From the NCBI GenBank assembly GCA_964468655.1, contig CAYXUG010000041.1, positions 1 through 20,128 on the forward strand: a stretch of 20,128 nucleotides of DNA, read 5' to 3'. The translations under genes and the position numbers were made by a program. How positions within the stretch are numbered: the stretch's first letter is position 1; every line of letters starts with the position of its first letter. Origin of the DNA: CAYXUG01 sp964468655 (GTDB lineage Bacteria > Fidelibacterota > Marinisomatia > Marinisomatales > CAYXUG01). Below are positions 8,588 through 15,902 of the stretch, in pieces. The notes beneath the pieces are model-generated. The model saw nothing but the letters and a program-made list of their open reading frames with translations. It had not been told where the DNA came from and made no database searches.

Positions 8588-9550
8588 TTGAATCACTTAA
8601 AAAATACTTCCCCAACACTTTCAGACATTAAATCCGCTGCCCAGCGAATTGCAATCTATATTCAACAAACACCCGTTTTAACAAGCAAAAGTCTTAATAA
8701 GCAAACAGGTGCAGAACTACATTTTAAGTGTGAGAATTTTCAAAAGATGGGTGCATTCAAATTCCGGGGAGCATGCAATGCTGTTTTTTCACTTTCTGAG
8801 GAAGAATCGAAGAATGGTGTTGCAACCCACTCTTCAGGGAATCACGGTGCCGCACTTGCCCTTGCAGCAAAATTAAGAAAAATAGAATCTTATATAGTTG
8901 TTCCGGAAAATTCGACACCTGTTAAATTAGAGGCTGTGGAAAAGTACGGAGGAAAAATAACATTCTGTAAGCCAACTTTGGAATCACGGGAATCCACACT
9001 TGAAAAAGTGGCGAAAAAAACAGGCGCTGTTTTTATTCATCCTTACAATGACCATCGCATAATCGCAGGCCAGGGAACTGCGGCATTGGAACTGCTGGAA
9101 GAATTTCCAGAACTGGATATAATCGTTACACCCATCGGTGGTGGTGGGCTCATCAGCGGGTCAGCCATAGCGGCTAAAACTATCAATCCAAACATTAAGA
9201 TCATTGGCGCTGAGCCGGAAGGAGCCGATGATGCTTATCAGTCATTCAAAACAAAAAAATTTATCCCATGTAATAATCCCAACACCATTGCTGATGGATT
9301 ACGGGCTTCGCTGGGATCACTGACATTTCCCATCATTCTCAAATATGTGAGTGATATTTTAACGGTATCTGAAAATGAAATAATTTCGGCTATGAAAACT
9401 ATACGGGGGGAAATGAAAATCACCATCGAACCATCTTCCGCTGTGGCAGTAGCTGTGGTTATTTATAATACAAAAAAATTTCAGGGTAAAAAGGTTGGAA
9501 TCATTTTATCCGGCGGGAATGTTGATTTTGATTCGGTGTTTAATCAGTAA
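8588..9550 (+). CDS. PLP-dependent serine racemase / threonine-hydroxyaspartate dehydratase-like enzyme
   Basis: A 320-residue fold-type II PLP enzyme without the C-terminal ACT-like domain of biosynthetic threonine dehydratase. The PLP lysine is K58 in GAFKFRGA, the substrate loop SSGNHG is at 82-87, and the phosphate-binding glycine loop is PIGGGGLISG (182-191). A metal site like that of serine racemase is kept: E209, A213 and D215 in GAEPEGADDAYQS, against E210, A214 and D216 in the human enzyme. The reaction is either serine racemisation/dehydration or dehydration of threonine or 3-hydroxyaspartate; sequence alone does not choose. The start is a TTG at 8588; it places K58 close to its position in the human enzyme (K56), and no upstream alternative fits. 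It ends the + strand run and faces the leftward amidohydrolase across a 133-base gap. Confidence 0.88.
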   Translation: MNHLKNTSPTLSDIKSAAQRIAIYIQQTPVLTSKSLNKQTGAELHFKCENFQKMGAFKFRGACNAVFSLSEEESKNGVATHSSGNHGAALALAAKLRKIESYIVVPENSTPVKLEAVEKYGGKITFCKPTLESRESTLEKVAKKTGAVFIHPYNDHRIIAGQGTAALELLEEFPELDIIVTPIGGGGLISGSAIAAKTINPNIKIIGAEPEGADDAYQSFKTKKFIPCNNPNTIADGLRASLGSLTFPIILKYVSDILTVSENEIISAMKTIRGEMKITIEPSSAVAVAVVIYNTKKFQGKKVGIILSGGNVDFDSVFNQ

Positions 9551-9566
9551 TAATCTCTGTTTGGTC

Positions 9567-9603
9567 GGGGGTAAAACTCCCTCACAGCCACCTTCTTTTT
9601 TTT
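9567..9603 (+). terminator. Weak possible terminator between convergent genes
   Basis: In the 133-base gap after the PLP enzyme there is a short hairpin, GGGGG (9567-9571) with CTCCC (9577-9581) and a five-base loop, one pair being G-U. A run of T's follows from about 9594. The T-run is separated from the stem by about a dozen bases, so this is a poor match to a classical rho-independent terminator. The rest of the gap holds nothing I recognise. Confidence 0.2.
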
Positions 9604-9683
9604 AACCTAAGTTCAAAAAGGATCTCAAATTGTCGTTCCCCGCAGAATGCTGCTCACAGTCCTCCAGTTTTTTTCAGCCGAAA

Positions 9684-10862
9684 TCATTGAATTAAATTAT
9701 CTTCAATCAGTTGAACAAAAACAGATGCCCCAATCAATAAAGCATCCTCATTAATATTGTAATGTGAACAGTGATGAGGCACACTGAATAGGGGAACCTC
9801 ATCCGGTGAAGAACCTACAAAGAAAAAACATCCCCGCACCTTCTGCAAATAGTAAGCAAAATCTTCTCCGCCCATGGAAAGGTAGGGCTTCTGCACACCG
9901 TCCGGTAAAATCTTCATAGCTGATTCTTTTACCTTTTCAGATTCAATTTCAGAGTTAATTGTTGCCGGATAACCATCCTGATAATCGAGTTGAATCTTCG
10001 CTCCGAATGTTGATGAAATTCCACTTATTATTTCTTCCATTCTGTTTTTGATCATTTGCCGAATCTCTTCAGAGTAAGCTCTTGCTGTACCCCGTAAGAT
10101 TACTTTATCTGCAATGATATTAAAATTGTGCCCACCATTTATTTTACCGATTGAAACAACTCCCGATTCAAGGGGATTGATATTCCGGCTGACGATGGTT
10201 TGTAGTGCATTGATCAATTGACTCGCCACTACAATGGCATCAACAGATGTGTGTGGCGCAGCACCGTGCCCTCCCTTTCCGGTGATGGTGATGGAGAAAA
10301 TGTCCGCTGCTGCCAGGACAGGTCCCGCCTGAACTCCAATTGTACCGAAGGGTTGATAATTCCACAGATGAATTCCATACATTTCATCCACTGTCGGATT
10401 TTCCAGCACGGCATCTTCTATCATAGCTCTGGCACCGAAACCGCCTTCTTCCGCCGGCTGAAAAATGAATTTTACTGACCCTTTCAACTGATCCTTTTTT
10501 TCAGACAAAACTTTGGCCGCTCCTAAAAGCATGGCAACATGACCATCATGACCGCAGGCATGCATGACACTGTCATTCACAGATTTGAATGGTAAATCAC
10601 CAGTCTCCTGAATAGGGAGCGCATCCATGTCTGCTCTCAGTCCGATGCAGTGACCATCATCATTTCCATGAAGCAACCCAACCACGCCTGTTTTCCCGAT
10701 CCCAGTAGAAACTTCAATGCCATAATCAAACAAGCGGTCAGAAATAAGTTTTGCTGTATTATGTTCTTCGTACCCCAATTCAGGGTGCTGGTGAATGTGA
10801 CGGCGCAAATTGATAATCTCATCTTTAATTGTATTAATTTCCGGTCGAATATTTATAGTCAA
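9684..10862 (-). CDS. M20-family amidohydrolase (N-acyl amino acid / hippurate hydrolase type)
   Basis: Zinc- or manganese-dependent amidohydrolase that removes an acyl or similar group from an amino acid; the exact substrate is not readable. The 392-residue protein has HQHPELGYEE (24-33), GLRADMDALPIQE (74-86), HACGHDGH with ligand C103 and H105 (101-108), PAEEGG (136-141), GIHLW with H165, and the lid dimerisation domain with GKGGHGAAPH. The C-terminal LSMGGEDFAYYLQ motif is also typical. No signal peptide, so cytoplasmic. The start is a TTG (10862-10860) that overlaps the upstream PNP stop as TTGA. That overlap implies translational coupling, so the two genes form one leftward operon. Confidence 0.92.
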   Translation of the reverse strand: MTINIRPEINTIKDEIINLRRHIHQHPELGYEEHNTAKLISDRLFDYGIEVSTGIGKTGVVGLLHGNDDGHCIGLRADMDALPIQETGDLPFKSVNDSVMHACGHDGHVAMLLGAAKVLSEKKDQLKGSVKFIFQPAEEGGFGARAMIEDAVLENPTVDEMYGIHLWNYQPFGTIGVQAGPVLAAADIFSITITGKGGHGAAPHTSVDAIVVASQLINALQTIVSRNINPLESGVVSIGKINGGHNFNIIADKVILRGTARAYSEEIRQMIKNRMEEIISGISSTFGAKIQLDYQDGYPATINSEIESEKVKESAMKILPDGVQKPYLSMGGEDFAYYLQKVRGCFFFVGSSPDEVPLFSVPHHCSHYNINEDALLIGASVFVQLIEDNLIQ

Positions 10863-11683
10863 TTCCCTGACCCTTTCGATGTTAAAACAATGCTCTTTAA
10901 CAATTCATTAAACTCCTTTGCAACCGCAGAAGATGTGTCAATCACTTCATCGTGTGTGAGCGGTTTATTGGTTATCCCCGCTGCATAATTGGTCAGGCAA
11001 GAAATGCCCAGTACTTTCATTCCCAACTCAGTGGCTGCAATAACTTCAGGCAAGGTGGACATGCCCACAGCATCTCCCCCCAAACCTCTGATCATTTCAA
11101 TTTCTGCCGGAGTTTCATAAGCCGGTCCCAAAGTCCAGGCATATACACCGTTATGAATTGATACATCCAGTTCATCACCAGCAGTCAGTGCTGAATCATA
11201 CAATTCAATACTGCAAAATTTACCACCCTTCAAAACCTGGGGTGGTTCAATTCCATTCCTAAAAGTGCAATCAAGATAACCGGTAATCAGCATTAAATCG
11301 CCCGGCTCAAATTCATGCCTCGCCGATCCTGCGGCATTTGTTATCAATAGAGAATTTATTCCCATACCATTAAAAATACGGATCGGCAATGTGATGGTTT
11401 TTATATCATATCCCTCGTAATAGTGGAACCTCCCGCTGGCGGCAAGAACGGGAATACCATTTAATTTCCCCATGACAAATTTTCCTGCATGACCCTGTAC
11501 CATTGATTGAGGATAACCTGAAATATTGTTATAACTCAACTCTTCCTTTTGTTCTAACATATCCGTAAAAGTGCCTAAACCAGAACCGAGAACAATTCCA
11601 ATCTCTGCTGAAAAAGAAAATTCCTTATTTAGGAACTCTACAATCTTATTTTCATTTACTTGTTTAATTTTTATTTCAGTCAT
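10859..11683 (-). CDS. punA: Purine nucleoside phosphorylase (trimeric, PNP/MTAP family)
   Basis: Phosphorolysis of purine nucleosides to free base and ribose-1-phosphate, in purine salvage. At 274 residues it has the family's length. It shows the phosphate loop GSGLG (33-37), GRFHYYEG (84-91), LLITNAAGS (112-120), GPAYETPAEIEM with E190, GMSTLPEV with M208, and the base-contacting N232 in CLTNYAAGI. An asparagine at this point, with HDEV further on, is the PNP pattern; MTA phosphorylases have aspartate. So PNP is favoured over MTAP. The ATG start has no clear Shine-Dalgarno. It is divergent from moxR across 130 bases and is the first gene of a two-gene operon with the M20 hydrolase. Confidence 0.93.
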   Translation of the reverse strand: MTEIKIKQVNENKIVEFLNKEFSFSAEIGIVLGSGLGTFTDMLEQKEELSYNNISGYPQSMVQGHAGKFVMGKLNGIPVLAASGRFHYYEGYDIKTITLPIRIFNGMGINSLLITNAAGSARHEFEPGDLMLITGYLDCTFRNGIEPPQVLKGGKFCSIELYDSALTAGDELDVSIHNGVYAWTLGPAYETPAEIEMIRGLGGDAVGMSTLPEVIAATELGMKVLGISCLTNYAAGITNKPLTHDEVIDTSSAVAKEFNELLKSIVLTSKGSGN

Positions 11684-11746
11684 TAATCAAAGTAAATCTA
11701 CTGAAACAAATTACTGGCTCGACTATAGTTAAACAAGATAATTCCA

Positions 11747-11775
11747 TTGATTTGTGGAGAGGGGCTGTGTAATTT
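11747..11775 (+). promoter_or_regulatory. Candidate promoter for moxR
   Basis: TTGATT at 11747-11752 and TAATTT at 11770-11775 are 17 bases apart, the spacing of a housekeeping promoter, and lie about 40 bases before moxR. The -10 box matches the consensus poorly. The AAAGGAAAG just before the moxR ATG is a good Shine-Dalgarno. The rest of the 130-base divergent gap shows only a short palindrome, ACTATAGT at 11722-11729. Confidence 0.3.
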
Positions 11776-11813
11776 AGCCGCTCATTAAAAAACAACAATC
11801 ATAAAGGAAAGAA

Positions 11814-12803
11814 ATGACAGACGATACACGAGATGTAAAATTGGTTGAAGAACTTCACCAAACCAGAGACAGTATTTTTTCTGAACTGGCTAAAGTCATT
11901 ATTGGACAGCAGAGAATCATTGATCATATAATTATTACTCTTTTGTGCAAAAGTCATGCACTCATCATTGGAGTCCCGGGGTTGGCAAAAACGCTGCTTG
12001 TAAAATCGGTGGCAGAAATACTCGATTTAAAATTCAGCAGAATTCAATTCACACCTGATTTGATGCCGAGTGACATCACAGGAACCGAAATCATTCAGGA
12101 AGATCAATCAACAGGTCAGCGGCAATTTACATTTGTTAAAGGACCGATTTTCGGAAATATTATTTTAGCGGATGAAATTAACCGTACACCTCCGAAAACC
12201 CAAGCAGCATTGCTGGAAGCCATGCAGGAGCACAAAGTGACCACTGCCGGTACATCCCACTCCCTGGATGAGCCTTTTCTCGTTCTTGCAACTCAAAATC
12301 CCATTGAACAGGAGGGTACCTATCCACTGCCGGAAGCACAACTGGATAGATTTATGTTCAGCATTAATATCAGTTACCCTACCCAGGATGATGAAGTTAA
12401 TATTGTAAAATCCACTACGAGTGCCATGGAAAACAAACTTTCAAGTATAGTATCCAAAGAAAGTCTGCTGAATTATCAATCCCTAGTACGGCGTGTGCCG
12501 GTGGCGGATAATGTGGTTGAGTTTGCCGTTGATCTGGTTACCAGAACACGTCCCGGGCAAAACGGACTGTCTTTTATCAATGATTGGCTTGAGTGGGGCG
12601 CGGGACCCAGAGCATCCCAATATCTCATTCTTGGCGCCAAAGCAAAAGCCGTCCTTGATGGAAGACCAACACCTGACATTTCAGATGTTATTTCAATGGT
12701 GCAACCGGTTTTGCGACATCGTATCATTACCAACTTTAATGCAGAAGCTGATGGCGTGAAGACTGAAAATGTTCTGGATAAATTGGTTGAAGAGATAGGT
12801 TAG
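11814..12803 (+). CDS. moxR: MoxR-type AAA+ ATPase
   Basis: A cytoplasmic AAA+ ATPase of the MoxR group, thought to act as a chaperone in maturing protein complexes together with von Willebrand-type proteins. The 329-residue sequence has Walker A GVPGLAKT at 53-60, Walker B IILADEINRTPP at about 116-127, the MoxR signature KTQAALLEAMQE (128-139), and sensor 1 in LATQNPIEQEGTYPLPEAQLDRF with N162. The C-terminal lid domain runs from about 200 to the end. It is followed on the same strand by a DUF58 gene after a 114-base gap, the usual MoxR partner. The gap is longer than normal and carries a repeat (see 12832). No BatA/BatB-type genes follow, so the cluster is short. Confidence 0.95.
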   Translation: MTDDTRDVKLVEELHQTRDSIFSELAKVIIGQQRIIDHIIITLLCKSHALIIGVPGLAKTLLVKSVAEILDLKFSRIQFTPDLMPSDITGTEIIQEDQSTGQRQFTFVKGPIFGNIILADEINRTPPKTQAALLEAMQEHKVTTAGTSHSLDEPFLVLATQNPIEQEGTYPLPEAQLDRFMFSINISYPTQDDEVNIVKSTTSAMENKLSSIVSKESLLNYQSLVRRVPVADNVVEFAVDLVTRTRPGQNGLSFINDWLEWGAGPRASQYLILGAKAKAVLDGRPTPDISDVISMVQPVLRHRIITNFNAEADGVKTENVLDKLVEEIG

Positions 12804-12831
12804 AGGTCATGCCCAGCTTCCTGTGGAGAAG

Positions 12832-12901
12832 TTAGGAGTTTGAAATTAGAAGTCAGGAATTAGAAGTTAGAATTTGCATGTTGGTAGCGTCTAACTCCTA
12901 A
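12832..12901. repeat. AGAAGT-type degenerate tandem repeat with flanking inverted arms
   Basis: Between moxR and the DUF58 gene, AATTAGAAGT occurs at 12844-12853 and again at 12858-12867, a period of 14 bases, with a more diverged unit before it (TTAGGAGTTTGA). The outer nine bases TTAGGAGTT (12832-12840) are the exact reverse complement of AACTCCTAA (12893-12901), enclosing the repeat. From memory, similar purine-rich TTAGAAGTTAGGAGT-type intergenic repeats are common in FCB-group genomes; I could not search for it. Confidence 0.65.
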
Positions 12902-12917
12902 TGTCGAACCTAAAAAA

Positions 12918-13814
12918 ATGACAATAGACAAACGCAAATACCTTCATCCGGAAACAGTTGCCAAGCTGGATAATATGTCCTTGCGTGCACGCCTCGTAGT
13001 TGAAGGATATATCATTGGACTTCACAAAAGTCCTTACCACGGTTTCAGCGTTGAGTTTGCAGAGCATCGGGCATACGGTCCCGGAGATGAAATCCGCCAT
13101 CTCGACTGGAAGCTGTATGGAAAAACCGACCGCTTTTACATTAAACAGTTTGAAGAAGAAACCAATCTGAGATCCTATCTTTTGCTGGATACAAGCAAAT
13201 CAATGACGTTTAAAAATAAAACAATTTCAAAACTGGACTACGGCAGTTTTCTGACTGCTGCTTTGACCTATCTCATGCTGAACCAGCAGGATGGTGTTTC
13301 TATTTCACTTTTTGATGATGGTACAAAATCGTACGTTCCACCTCATTCAACTCCGGGGCATCTAAATGCAATCCTTTCTCAGCTTGAAAATATTCAGCCG
13401 GGACCTGATACCGATATAAGCAAAGCATTACACCACATGGCAGAAACAATCAAAAAACGGGGATTGATTATTTTAATCTCTGATCTGCTGGATGAGCCCG
13501 AAGAAGTATTAAAAGGCCTGAGACACTTCAGACATAAAAAGCATGAAGTTATCGTTTTTCATATTATTGACAGGCAGGAAATGGACTTTGATTTTTCGGT
13601 GAGAACCCGCTTCAAAGACCTTGAATCGGGAGATGAAATTACCACCGAACCGTGGCAGATTCAGACTGCCTATCAGGATGTATTCAAAGAATATATGGAT
13701 TATTTCAAAACGGAATGCAGAAAGAGAAATATAGATTATGTGCCGATGATTACTGACCAGACTCTCGATCTGGCATTGACAAGCTACTTAAACAGGCGCC
13801 AGAAAATCGGCTGA
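12918..13814 (+). CDS. DUF58 / von Willebrand-like protein, MoxR partner
   Basis: A 298-residue protein of the DUF58 family, the standard partner of MoxR ATPases. The signature YGPGDEIRHLDWKLYGKTDR spans about 53-72, followed by FYIKQFEEET. A metal-ion-dependent adhesion-type site DTSKS is at 91-95 in LLLDTSKSM, in the von Willebrand A-like fold. The 4-stranded Rossmann pattern continues with GLIILISDLLDEPEEVLKGL and HEVIVFHIID. No membrane helices are evident, so unlike some DUF58 proteins it looks soluble. The start ATG at 12918 is preceded only by an A-rich tract. It ends three bases from the convergent TPR gene. Function is inferred from the pairing. Confidence 0.9.
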   Translation: MTIDKRKYLHPETVAKLDNMSLRARLVVEGYIIGLHKSPYHGFSVEFAEHRAYGPGDEIRHLDWKLYGKTDRFYIKQFEEETNLRSYLLLDTSKSMTFKNKTISKLDYGSFLTAALTYLMLNQQDGVSISLFDDGTKSYVPPHSTPGHLNAILSQLENIQPGPDTDISKALHHMAETIKKRGLIILISDLLDEPEEVLKGLRHFRHKKHEVIVFHIIDRQEMDFDFSVRTRFKDLESGDEITTEPWQIQTAYQDVFKEYMDYFKTECRKRNIDYVPMITDQTLDLALTSYLNRRQKIG

Positions 13815-13817
13815 AGA

Positions 13818-14885
13818 TTATTCAAACTGCTTTGCTCTTTGCAAATAATCCGTACTCTCCTCCATTCTTTCCTGCCTTAAAACCACCCGCGAAAGCGCCC
13901 TCAATAAACCGGGATTTCCCATATCAATTTCCAGCGCTGATAAATAAAAATTTTCTGCGTCATCCCACCTTTCAAGACGCTCGTACGCCTCACCCATTCC
14001 CATGATGGCTTCCGCATCTTCCGGATTCAGATCGATTGCTTTCCGGAATTCTTCTTCGGCAAAATCGTAATCGCCAATCTGAAGGTACAGTACTCCCAAA
14101 TTGTAATACAGGTCAGTATTTTCAGGATCATTCCGAATAGCTTTGGTAAAGGCAAAGATGGCACCCTCCTTGTCACCGGTGTCGTAATACGCTTCTGCAA
14201 GCATCGTGATGATAAGCATATTTTGATTGTCCAGCCGGTATGCTTTTTCAAGTATCTCTACGGTGCGTCCTAAATCTCCGTTATCTTTACTGATCTTGCT
14301 GGCATGAATCAATATTTCCACATTATCAGGATGTCTTTCAAGCGCTTCATCAAGTTTGGCTGAAACTTTGTCCTCATTTCCAGCAAAAAGGTAACTATGA
14401 AAGAGATTGTTATAGGTTCTTGCTTCATCCGGATTTGCCTGGATAGCTGATTCAAATAAGCTGATTGCTTCCGCAAGAAACTTATACTTTTCATCCCCTT
14501 CAGAATTAATGGCTTTGTTGTATTTATCAGCCCCTTTGTTGTAAAGTTCGCTCCAGTATAAATTCTTGGAATCACTAATTGATTCATCCACAGTTTTCCC
14601 TGTTGAAAGTTTATTGCCAGCGCCGACTCTCATTGCTTCACCAAACATTTCATTCATTTTATCCCACTGGGAATTCCGCGCATAAATTTCTTTGCCTAAA
14701 AGATAGAAAATTTCTGCATTCTCAGGCTCTACCTTTGCCGCCGCAAGGAGAGCAGATTCCGCCTTATCCCAATCTTCTTCTCTTATGGCAAGACGGGCGG
14801 TGGTCAGTTCGGGACTTGCGCAACCTCCGATTAAGATCAAAATTGAAATCCCTAAAACGTAAAATATAATTCTATTAAATAACAT
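13818..14885 (-). CDS. TPR-repeat lipoprotein
   Basis: A 355-residue lipoprotein with a signal peptide (hydrophobic stretch about 5-20) and a lipobox IGGC, C22 being the likely lipidated cysteine. After it, the sequence is a run of tetratricopeptide repeats. Examples are the unit near DWDKAESALLAAAKVEPENAE (a TPR with A-x3-G-like spacing), AEAYYDTGDKEGAIFAFTKA and LGVLYLQIGDYDFAEEEFRKA. The role is protein-protein interaction at the membrane face of the periplasm, partner unknown. The start has the clearest Shine-Dalgarno in the window, GGAGG at 14894-14890. The PfkB kinase lies 45 bases upstream on the same strand, so a two-gene operon is likely. It converges with DUF58 with only three bases between. 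Confidence 0.88.
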   Translation of the reverse strand: MLFNRIIFYVLGISILILIGGCASPELTTARLAIREEDWDKAESALLAAAKVEPENAEIFYLLGKEIYARNSQWDKMNEMFGEAMRVGAGNKLSTGKTVDESISDSKNLYWSELYNKGADKYNKAINSEGDEKYKFLAEAISLFESAIQANPDEARTYNNLFHSYLFAGNEDKVSAKLDEALERHPDNVEILIHASKISKDNGDLGRTVEILEKAYRLDNQNMLIITMLAEAYYDTGDKEGAIFAFTKAIRNDPENTDLYYNLGVLYLQIGDYDFAEEEFRKAIDLNPEDAEAIMGMGEAYERLERWDDAENFYLSALEIDMGNPGLLRALSRVVLRQERMEESTDYLQRAKQFE

Positions 14886-14930
14886 CTTTCCTCCGTTAGT
14901 CAGATTATTTCCATTTATTTGATATAGAAT

Positions 14931-15845
14931 TTATGAAGAATCAGCGCTTTCTTCAAGCAGTGGTGTTTTGCTTTTTATCACTTCAATTCTCTTCGAAATA
15001 TCTTTCCTTGAAATATTTAACATGCCCGATGTTCCGAATCCCTCCACACAAAATGAAGCTGTTGCCGATGCGGAAAGGAGTGCGCTTTCCATGGTGCCCC
15101 CATTGGAAAGTTCTCCGGCAAATCCACCGAAGAATGCATCTCCGGCCCCCGTAGGATCAACGACTCTTTCAATAGGGTAAACACCCGCATTTATTTTTTC
15201 TTTTTGACCCGTCAACACGGCACCTTTTCTACCAAGTTTGATAATCACAACTTCAGGACCCATTTTCAAAATGGCAGATGCGGCGGATTCTATATCTTTT
15301 TCCCCTGTTAAGAGAAATGACTCCGTTTCATTCACCAATAGGATGTCTACTTTTTCAATGACCTTCACCAAAAGGTTATAAGTTGTGTCAATCCAGAGGT
15401 TCATGGTATCGCAAATGATTAAACTGTCTTTGTTTTCAATCTGATCAATCACCTCAAGCTGGAGGGCCGGATGAATATTCCCGAGACAGACCAATTCGCA
15501 CTGCCTGTTTTCAGGACTTAATACCGGACTGAATGTTTCAAATACACCCAGTTCAGTATAAAGCGTTGTTCTGTGTTCCCAATCGTCGTGGTACCTGCCT
15601 CCCCAACGGAATGTTTTTCCTTCCTCAATTTTCAGATCATCCAGATTAGATGCGTGTTTTTTGAACAAATTATGTCCCTCTTCTGGAAAATCAGATCCCA
15701 CAATCCCCACCACATTCACAGGACCAAACCTGCCGGCAGCCAAAGTAAAATAGGAAGCCGACCCGCCGACGCACTCTCCTTTGGTGCCATCGGGAAGTTC
15801 CAGGTAGTCAACTGCAATTGACCCGGTGATGAGTATGTTTTTCAT
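14931..15845 (-). CDS. PfkB-family carbohydrate/nucleoside kinase
   Basis: A 304-residue ribokinase-fold kinase, phosphorylating a sugar or nucleoside with ATP. It has the family's GSIAVDYLELPDG opening, a CVGGSASYFTLAAGRFG segment (25-41), the Mg-binding NxxE motif (N172-E175 in LLVNETESF), and the C-terminal anion-hole signature DPTGAGDAFFGGF at 230-242 with D236 as the catalytic base. The substrate is not decided by sequence: adenosine-kinase-like and sugar-kinase-like proteins both fit. With PNP and a nucleosidase nearby a nucleoside substrate is tempting, but that is inference. It lies upstream of the TPR lipoprotein on the leftward strand, 57 bases from the preceding protease gene. Confidence 0.88.
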   Translation of the reverse strand: MKNILITGSIAVDYLELPDGTKGECVGGSASYFTLAAGRFGPVNVVGIVGSDFPEEGHNLFKKHASNLDDLKIEEGKTFRWGGRYHDDWEHRTTLYTELGVFETFSPVLSPENRQCELVCLGNIHPALQLEVIDQIENKDSLIICDTMNLWIDTTYNLLVKVIEKVDILLVNETESFLLTGEKDIESAASAILKMGPEVVIIKLGRKGAVLTGQKEKINAGVYPIERVVDPTGAGDAFFGGFAGELSNGGTMESALLSASATASFCVEGFGTSGMLNISRKDISKRIEVIKSKTPLLEESADSS

Positions 15846-15902
15846 TTGTAATTCTTTTTTTTATAAGACGCCTGTATACGGTATAATTCCACTTAGGGAT
15901 AA

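Noticed and set aside
10650..10988. A 112-codon plus-strand frame across the M20/PNP junction.
   Set aside because: It is antisense to two clear enzymes and has no recognisable domain.
14579..14869. A 96-codon plus-strand frame opposite the TPR lipoprotein.
   Set aside because: It is a shadow of a well-supported lipoprotein gene with strong ribosome site and lipobox.
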